From: Amycolatopsis nalaikhensis
Lineage (GTDB): Bacteria; Actinomycetota; Actinomycetes; Mycobacteriales; Pseudonocardiaceae
Assembly: GCF_030264295.1 (NCBI RefSeq)
Contig: NZ_CP127173.1
Location: forward strand, 813,501-877,500
Reading direction: 5' to 3'
Length of the DNA stretch: 64,000 nucleotides
Notes under the pieces: model-generated
What the model saw: the letters and a program-made list of their open reading frames with translations, nothing else
Database searches by the model: none
Told to the model about the DNA's origin: nothing
Shown: piece after piece, positions 59,175-64,000 of the stretch
Position numbering within the stretch: position 1 is the stretch's first letter
How the letters are laid out: each line of letters begins with the position of its first letter
Made by a program: the position numbers and the translations under genes

Positions 59175-60246
59175 TCAAGAGTTGAGTTCGCGGGCGAGGA
59201 GGTCGAGTAGATCGGCGCCTTGCTGTTCGAGTTCGGGGAGATGTTCCGCGGTGTCGGCGAGCGCGGTGACGCGGGTGGTAGTGCAGGTGTCGGTGGTGGC
59301 GATGCGGGCGAGGTCGTGCCAGTGCTGGGTGAGCTGGGCGTAGAGGTCGGCGGCTTGTCCTGCGATGGGCAGGCCGGTGCGCTGGTTGAGGTAGTGCAGG
59401 TAGTCGGCTTGCAGTCGGCGGAACAGGCTGCCGCCGGTGCCGGCCTTGTCGATGAACGCGGCCAGCGCGGTGAGCACGGTGTCCAGTTGTGTGGGGGTGA
59501 ACACGTCGTGCCAGCGCCGCAGGTCGTCGACGAAGACGCTGAGGCCGTCCAGGCCGGCGCCGTGCACGAGGTCGGTCACCCCGTCGAGTTGACCGGCAGG
59601 CAGCAGTGGCTGGGGGTGGCGCAGAAGCTCGGGCGGCGGCGTGGCAGGCGTCGGCGGCGGTGTCGGCCAGGGGTGGAAGGTGGGTGGGGTAGCGCAGGCG
59701 GTAGGTGGTGTGCCAGGTGGGTGCGGGGAATCCGGTGGAGTTGCGGGCGCGGGCGAGCGCCTTGTAGGGGACGGGTTGGGGGTCGGCGCGGTCGTTGTCG
59801 ACGACGGTGGCGGTGCGGGTGTGGTCGTCGTAGCCGGTGATCACGATGTCGTGGCGGCTCATGCTCAGCCGCACCCGCAGGTACGGGAGATGGGCGATGT
59901 CGGCCCAGCACAGCACCGGATACCCGTGGTCGAGTTCGTCGCGGACCCAGGCCCAGCCTTCGTCGGGGTCGTCGGTGGTGTGCTGGGTGGCGGTGATCCC
60001 GAGACGGCGGGTGAACGCGCCGGTGAGGTCGGGGCCGCGGCCCACGAGGTAGATCGGCGGGCTCATGGCGGGGTGGCGCAGGTAGGTGAATCCGAGTTCG
60101 CCGCCGAGCCCGAACACGGTGCCTTCCTCCAGTGGTGTGTCGTCGTAGGACAGCCGGGCCCACTGCATCAGGTCGCGCAGCGCTCCTGACCCGCAGTGCC
60201 CGGCCAGCTGGTGCGGGTAGTCGCTGATGACGCGTCGTCCGGTCAC
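59175..60246 (-). CDS. BtrH N-terminal-like / DUF4872 protein, frameshifted
   Basis: The protein has a BtrH_N-type domain: QLAGHCGSGALRDLMQW with the likely catalytic Cys, VFGLGGELGFTYLR, and SRHDIVITGYDDHTRTATVVDNDRAD with the His/Asp region. BtrH in butirosin biosynthesis transfers an acyl chain. At about 59,625-59,645 the frame needs a one-base removal in a GCC-run: after ADTAADACHAAA the correct continuation ELLRHPQPLLPAGQLDGVTDLVHGA (given here as the joined reading, 20+ residues in two pieces) lies in the next frame and ends at 59175. GTG 60246 overlaps the MFS stop (GTGA). Sequencing error or real loss cannot be told apart. Confidence 0.78.
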
Positions 60247-61835
60247 GTGGTACTCCTGTTCTGTTCGGCGACAAATCCAGGGTCGGTAGCGCGTCCGTGG
60301 GTTTCCGCTGGGTGCGACGGTCGGTGCCCGCGGTGGCGTCCGGGTGCCCACACCGTGAGGGCGACGGCCGTGATCGCGGTGATCACGGCGAGGGCGCTGA
60401 GGGTGTCGTGGAACCCGTCGACGAAGGCGCGCCGCGCCGCAGCGGCAAGATCAGGCCCGGCGGGCGTGTCGCCGGCCAGTCGCAGCGCAGCGGCCAGCGA
60501 ATCACTGACGTTCGCGCGAGTTGCGACGGGCAGGTGGGTGATCGCTGGGGCGAGATGGGTGCGGTAGCTGCCAGCGAGCAGGCTGCCGGCCAGCGCGATC
60601 CCCACCGCGGCGCCGAGTTCCCGGGTGACATCGTTGACCGCGGAGGCCACGCCCTGTTTGGCGCGGGGAACCCCGCTCACGATGGCGGCGGTGGCCGGTG
60701 CCGCGCAGATGCCCAGACCGAGCCCGAACACGCCGAGGAACACCACCAGTCGCGGATAGTCCTCGTCCACCCCCAGCCCGCCGATCCCGACCAGCGCGCC
60801 AGCCACCAGCGCCAGGCCGGCGCCGGTCATCACCCGCAGCCCCACCCGCTCGCTCACCCAGGGCGCGAGCACCGCGGCCACGACCAGCGGAACGGCCACC
60901 GGCGCCAACGCCAGCCCCGCCCGCAGCGGCGAGTAGCCCCACACCAGCTGTAGATGCTGCATCAGCAGGAAGAACACCCCGAACGCGGCCAGGAACTGCA
61001 CCACCAGCGACACCGCGCCAGCACCGAACCCGCGCTCGCCGAACAACCCGACCTGCAGCAACGGTGCCGCCCGTCGTCGTTCGACCAGCACGAACCCGGC
61101 CCCCGCCAGCACCCCGCCACCGAGCGAAGCGACCACCAGCGCACTGTCCCAGCCGTGATCGGGAGCCTCGATCACGCCGAACACCACCAACCCCACCGCC
61201 GCCGCCGACAGCACGGCGCCCGGCACATCCAGCCTGGGCGCCGCGGGCTCACGCGACGACGGCACGAACCAGCCACCCACCACCAGCAGCAGCGCCAACA
61301 CCGCGGTGGCCACGAACACCGCCTGCCACGACCAGACCGCCAACAACGCGCCGGCACCGAGAATGCCCAGCACCGCACCCACCCCGGCAAAACCCGCCCA
61401 CACCCCCACCGCACGCGCAGCTTGCCGGGCAGGGAACTCCGCGGTCAGAAGGGACAACGTCGCCGGCATCACCAGCGCCGCTCCCAACCCCGCGACCGCC
61501 CGGCACACAATCACCCCTGTCGGCGTATCCACCACCACCGGCAGCGCCGAACCCACCGCGAACACGACCAGCCCAGCCAGCAGCACACCGCGCCGCCCGA
61601 GACGATCTCCCACCGCGCCAGCCGGCAACAGAACGCCCGCCAACACCAAGGTGTAGGCATCCACAATCCACGTCGCCTGCGTCTGACTCGCCCCGATATC
61701 CGCCGCCAAGTCCGGCAACGCCGTGGTCAGCGACGCCACCCCGGCCATCACCAACGCCACGGCCAGACACGACACCGTCAGCGTCCAGCCACCGCGCGCC
61801 CCGCCGGATCCCCCGGTCGGCTCCGCCACACGCAT
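60243..61835 (-). CDS. DHA2-type MFS drug exporter (14 helices)
   Basis: About 530 residues with roughly fourteen hydrophobic segments and DHA2 motifs: LPDLAADIGASQTQATWIVDAY at the start (two parts), GDRLGRRGVLLAGL after helix 2 and VSGVPRAKQGVASAVNDVTRELGAAVGIAL late in the protein. This is the group of proton antiporters exporting antibiotics and dyes. ATG 61835 was chosen over TTG 61844. It heads the minus-strand operon and faces the TetR gene at 61,957 across the operator at 61856-61897. Confidence 0.88.
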   Translation of the reverse strand: MRVAEPTGGSGGARGGWTLTVSCLAVALVMAGVASLTTALPDLAADIGASQTQATWIVDAYTLVLAGVLLPAGAVGDRLGRRGVLLAGLVVFAVGSALPVVVDTPTGVIVCRAVAGLGAALVMPATLSLLTAEFPARQAARAVGVWAGFAGVGAVLGILGAGALLAVWSWQAVFVATAVLALLLVVGGWFVPSSREPAAPRLDVPGAVLSAAAVGLVVFGVIEAPDHGWDSALVVASLGGGVLAGAGFVLVERRRAAPLLQVGLFGERGFGAGAVSLVVQFLAAFGVFFLLMQHLQLVWGYSPLRAGLALAPVAVPLVVAAVLAPWVSERVGLRVMTGAGLALVAGALVGIGGLGVDEDYPRLVVFLGVFGLGLGICAAPATAAIVSGVPRAKQGVASAVNDVTRELGAAVGIALAGSLLAGSYRTHLAPAITHLPVATRANVSDSLAAALRLAGDTPAGPDLAAAARRAFVDGFHDTLSALAVITAITAVALTVWAPGRHRGHRPSHPAETHGRATDPGFVAEQNRSTT

Positions 61836-61855
61836 CACCCGCAAGCCTCAGACAT

Positions 61856-61897
61856 TTGTGAACCGACAGTATCGGACCTAGACTGACGGTTTCACAA
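61856..61897. promoter_or_regulatory. Operator between the MFS exporter and its TetR
   Basis: TTGTGAACCGACAGT (61856-61870) and ACTGACGGTTTCACAA (61882-61897) are inverted copies that match along 14 positions with one gap and one mismatch. This lies 20 bp from the MFS ATG and 59 bp from the TetR ATG. It also contains AAC-CG pairs typical of TetR half sites. Confidence 0.72.
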
Positions 61898-61956
61898 GTC
61901 TGGCTGTCGATAGGCTTGCTCAAGCCCGCGCCGCCCTCCGGATACGCAGGAGATCG

Positions 61957-62616
61957 ATGTCCACCGCCGCCGCCCCCACACCCAGCACCCCGGACGAAGA
62001 CCCGCGGCTGGCACGCTCCCGCGCACGACTGCTCGACGCCGCCACCCACCTACTGGCCGAAGGCGGCATCGACGCGGTCACCATCGACGCGGTCACCCGC
62101 ACCGCAGGCATCGCCCGCGCCACCCTCTACCGCCACTTCGGCACCGGCACCGAACTGCTCGCCGCCGCCTTCGAACGCCTGCTGCCCCCCGTCGCCCCCG
62201 CACCCGCCCACGGCCCCCTACGACAACAGCTACTCACACTGCTGACCAACCAAGCCCACCTCATCGACCACGCCCCCCTGCAGCTGACCGTGCTGTCCTG
62301 GCTCGGCATGAGCATCGCACCAACACCCCCACCCTCCACCCAAACCGACCGGCCACGCCTGCACACCCTGCGCCGCCGCATCATCGAGCAATACCGCCAA
62401 CCCTTCGACGCCGTCCTCACCAGCGACACCGCCCACAACACACTCCACCCCGGCACCGACACCACCACCGCCCTCGCCCAACTCATCGGCCCCCTCATCT
62501 TCAACCGCCTCGTCACCGGCACCCCCAACGACCAACAGTTCTGCACACAACTCGTCGACGACTTCCTCACCAGCCACGGATCCCAGGCACCCTCGGGCCA
62601 GGCAGAAAACGGCTGA
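61957..62616 (+). CDS. TetR-family regulator of the MFS operon
   Basis: The 219-residue protein has a TetR HTH (RLLDAATHLLAEGGIDAVTIDAVTRTAGIARATLYRHFGTGTELLAAAF, split over helices 1-4) and a TetR C-terminal domain resembling the TetR_C_33 type. It is divergent from the MFS - BtrH-like - hydrolase operon across the palindrome at 61856-61897, the usual autoregulatory arrangement. ATG 61957 is consistent with the family length. Confidence 0.88.
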   Translation: MSTAAAPTPSTPDEDPRLARSRARLLDAATHLLAEGGIDAVTIDAVTRTAGIARATLYRHFGTGTELLAAAFERLLPPVAPAPAHGPLRQQLLTLLTNQAHLIDHAPLQLTVLSWLGMSIAPTPPPSTQTDRPRLHTLRRRIIEQYRQPFDAVLTSDTAHNTLHPGTDTTTALAQLIGPLIFNRLVTGTPNDQQFCTQLVDDFLTSHGSQAPSGQAENG

Positions 62617-62987
62617 AACAACAGGGCGCGTAGCTCAACAAGGTTCTCCGCCAGAGGCGTTCATCGCGCCGATCTCGCCGTTGAACCGTCGCCAGGTGCT
62701 TCCGCAGACCAGCAGGTCTGGGACCCGCCATGTGCCGTCTACCGCGAACCGGGCGACCACAGCGTCAGACATCCCGTCGGCATGCCGGTCACCGAAGTCA
62801 GCATCGCTGAACAATCACCATCATGAACCTGTAGCGCCGGATCACAACCAGCAACACGTCGCCGTTCAGGTCACACCTCATTGTCGCTTGGCCTACCCAA
62901 GACTCTTTGCCGCACACGATGCGGCCACTACGCCGCCAGCCGGACTGTCACTCACAGTATCAACTCGGAGACGAACATTCGCCGCAA
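62617..62987 (+). other. Remnant-like stretch before the right junction
   Basis: About 370 bp without a convincing gene. The TetR frame continues past its stop for some 70 codons with coding-like third positions (for example DQQVWDPPCAVYREPGD and HPVGMPVTEVSIAEQ), which looks like a piece of a lost gene, without a start. It contains no recognisable inverted repeat except at the very right end. Confidence 0.35.
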
Positions 62988-63002
62988 ACGAGCATTGCTC
63001 GT
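62988..63002. repeat. 15-bp palindrome at the right edge of the insertion
   Basis: ACGAGCATTGCTCGT is a perfect palindrome around its central base. Its half CATTGCTC is the complement of GAGCAATG at the left edge (50518-50525). A recombinase binding site at the ends of the element is the natural reading, but the left edge has only one arm. Confidence 0.5.
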
Positions 63003-63011
63003 TGCCAGCAA

Positions 63012-63771
63012 TCGCCGCTGAGCCGCGACGAGGCCGCCAGCAGCGGACGCCGCACCGTAGACACCTGGCTGCCGATTCACGACTGGACGGAAGACCAGGT
63101 GTGGCAACGCATTCGCCAGTCGGGTGTTCCATACCACCCGGCGTACGACCAGGGCATGACCCGACTGTCGTGCTCGCTGTGCGTGCTCGCCAGCCGCGCC
63201 GATCTGATTCGTGCCGCGCAGCTTCGCCCGGATCTGGCCGCCGAATACGCCGCGGTGGAAGCCGAGATCGGCCACCGTTTCCGCAACGACATGTCCATGT
63301 CGGACATCATCACCGCGGCAGCGGCCAGCAGCGCGGTCAGCCTGGAAGGCGCCGAGCACGCCGCCGTGGTCGAAGCTCGGCCAGGGCCAGCTCTGGTGGC
63401 CGCGGTTCGAACGGCAAACCGACCGCTACGGAACCATCTTCCTGTGCACCGGGCCGGACGGCCAGGACTACGTCACCTTCGAGTCCGCTCCCGTCGGTTC
63501 CCGCGGCCGACTCGTCGCCGTCGTGCTGGAAACCCGGCCGTCCGTCCACTGTGGTGACCTCACCCGCGGCCTAGCGCCGACGACCCCGGCGGTCGGGGAG
63601 CAGATCACGCTCGGGTCGGGAACCGTGTTCACCGAGCCCGACCCGGACACCGGTCTACCCACCGCCGTCGGCCTCGTCCCGGACGACGGCCGGGACGAGG
63701 ACTGGTTGGACCCGCGCGCCCTCTACCGCTGCCACAACCAGACCGTCCGGCTCGAACTCCGCGCTGCCTGA
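63012..63771 (+). pseudogene. PAPS-reductase-like protein, 3' part, with an additional frameshift
   Basis: Codons from 63012 continue the gene interrupted at 50,516: RRTVDTWLPIHDWTEDQVWQRI, DQGMTRLSCSLCVLASRADLIRAAQL and FRNDMSMSDIITAAA are the usual second half of PAPS-reductase-like proteins. After EGAEHAAVVEA (near 63,375) the frame must shift by +1 to reach LGQGQLWWPRFERQTDRYGTIFLC and a further ~130 residues (VTFESAPVGSRGRLVAVVLE, PDDGRDEDWLDPRALYRCHNQ) up to a stop at 63769-63771. That second domain might also be a separate downstream gene that lost its start. Together with the insertion the gene is certainly inactive. Confidence 0.8.
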
Positions 63772-63798
63772 CCGCTGCTCGGCGCAGGCACGTGGGTG

Positions 63799-63831
63799 GT
63801 CCCGCTGATCAAGCCCATGGATCTGCGGGAC
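63799..63831 (+). terminator. Hairpin before the last gene
   Basis: GTCCCGCTGATC (63799-63810) and GATCTGCGGGAC (63820-63831) pair at 11 of 12 positions across a 9-base loop, between the broken PAPS-reductase gene and the next start. This matches the hairpin-separated style of the series at 45.8 and 49.2 kb. Confidence 0.55.
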
Positions 63832-63884
63832 TCGGCCATTCCCGTGCGCCTCAACGCAAACCCCCAGCGAACAGGAGCTACGTC

Positions 63885-64000
63885 ATGACCGACACATCCG
63901 TCCCCCCGATTCCCGCCTGGCTGGCCCATCTGCCCACGGTCGGCGGTCTCGTGGTCCCGTGGATCACCCCTCGGACCGCCGACGGCCGGTATCTGTTCGG
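63885..64000 (+). CDS. Start of a small protein of unknown function (3' end outside window)
   Basis: ATG 63885 behind an ACAGGAGC box opens a frame running off the right edge. The visible 38 residues include IPAWLAHLPTVGGLVVPW and TPRTADGRYLFG, which recall actinobacterial mobile-element proteins with downstream Cys motifs. It continues the plus-strand series from 41.6-50 kb. Confidence 0.6.
   Translation, partial: MTDTSVPPIPAWLAHLPTVGGLVVPWITPRTADGRYLF

Larger units (their letters stand above)
50517..63011. mobile_element. 12.5-kb insertion carrying a recombinase module and transporter cargo, inside the PAPS-reductase-like gene
   Basis: The two halves of the disrupted gene, 50062-50514/50516 and 63012 onward, join in the same frame to give RARLRKS-PLSRDEAASSG, and the number of residues between the EES and AASSGRRT landmarks (13) is what I expect for the intact family. 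The junction is ambiguous by 2 bp (TC on both sides); no longer target duplication is seen. GAGCAATG begins at the left edge and its complement CATTGCTC lies 11 bp inside the right edge. Inside are a tyrosine recombinase (broken), an HTH protein and a zinc-ribbon recombinase-like protein, then TetR-MMPL, hydrolase, BtrH-like, MFS and TetR genes. The cargo could also have arrived in a separate event. Confidence 0.8.

Noticed and set aside
60698..61886. Long plus-strand frames rich in Pro, Arg, Thr and His
   Set aside because: Shadows of the MFS exporter on the other strand.
62681..63574. 297-codon plus-strand frame over the right junction
   Set aside because: It runs out of frame with the clearly recognisable PAPS-reductase segment and is Arg/Ser-rich.
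1..64000. tRNA, rRNA, riboswitch or IS transposase genes
   Set aside because: I looked for the characteristic sequences and found none that I could support by eye; a tRNA or covariance-model scan would be decisive.

Overview
The window is high-GC DNA with GTG/TTG starts, many 4-bp start/stop overlaps, DUF397/DUF5753 regulators, a DUF574-type methyltransferase and a Tad pilus locus. This combination points to a filamentous actinobacterium, most likely Pseudonocardiaceae (inference from gene content; no rRNA or tRNA gene was found).

Region 1 (1-7.8 kb, minus strand) is a class I lanthipeptide cluster of the FxLD type. In transcription order it holds an FxLD-system methyltransferase, a 57-residue precursor with a four-cysteine core, LanB (broken by a one-base frameshift), LanC, a stand-alone SpaB-C/thiopeptide-type protein and a helical protein that runs off the left edge. 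Region 2 (7.9-14 kb) has a dTMP-kinase-like operon, possibly headed by an unassigned 48-residue peptide. A 421-residue protein of unknown function and a GT25 glycosyltransferase face it and converge on a coupled hydrolase / hexapeptide acyltransferase / tyrosine phosphatase operon.

Region 3 (14-26.3 kb) is regulatory and accessory: DUF397 proteins, a SAM methyltransferase, an MFS exporter, a GGDEF cyclase, and an XRE/DUF5753 regulator with a clear inverted-repeat operator. It ends with two diverged Prim-Pol-like proteins, a coupled 32-residue ORF, a sigma factor with a fused zinc motif and a protein made of repeated HTH units. Region 4 (26.3-39.6 kb) is a complete Tad/Flp-type pilus locus: prepilin peptidase, lipoprotein, secreted protein, SAF/CpaB, CpaE-like, TadA, TadB, TadC, pilin, three pseudopilin-like proteins, a coiled-coil protein and a membrane LysM-BTAD protein. 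An HxlR regulator overlaps its end.

Region 5 (39.6-41.6 kb) is mostly non-coding and contains fifteen identical 30-bp units. Region 6 (41.6-50.5 kb, resuming at 63.0 kb) is a plus-strand series of small plasmid- or phage-like genes with strong ribosome binding sites, separated in places by perfect hairpins.

Region 7 (about 50,517-63,011) is a 12.5-kb insertion that splits a PAPS-reductase-like gene. The two halves rejoin in frame when the insertion is removed. The insertion carries a recombinase module: a tyrosine recombinase inactivated by a perfect 43-bp tandem duplication, a small HTH protein, and an 841-residue protein with fourteen consecutive zinc ribbons in front of a recombinase-like domain that lacks the usual catalytic residues. 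Behind the module lies cargo: TetR-MMPL transporter, then MFS exporter - BtrH-like protein - alpha/beta hydrolase, with a second TetR. Both TetR intergenic regions hold well-formed palindromic operators. This module is the best candidate in the window for a poorly described system.

Caution: five genes (lanB, the GGDEF gene, the second Prim-Pol-like gene, the BtrH-like gene and the 3' half of the PAPS-reductase gene) each need one base removed to restore the frame. Base-level sequence error is a real alternative to gene decay.
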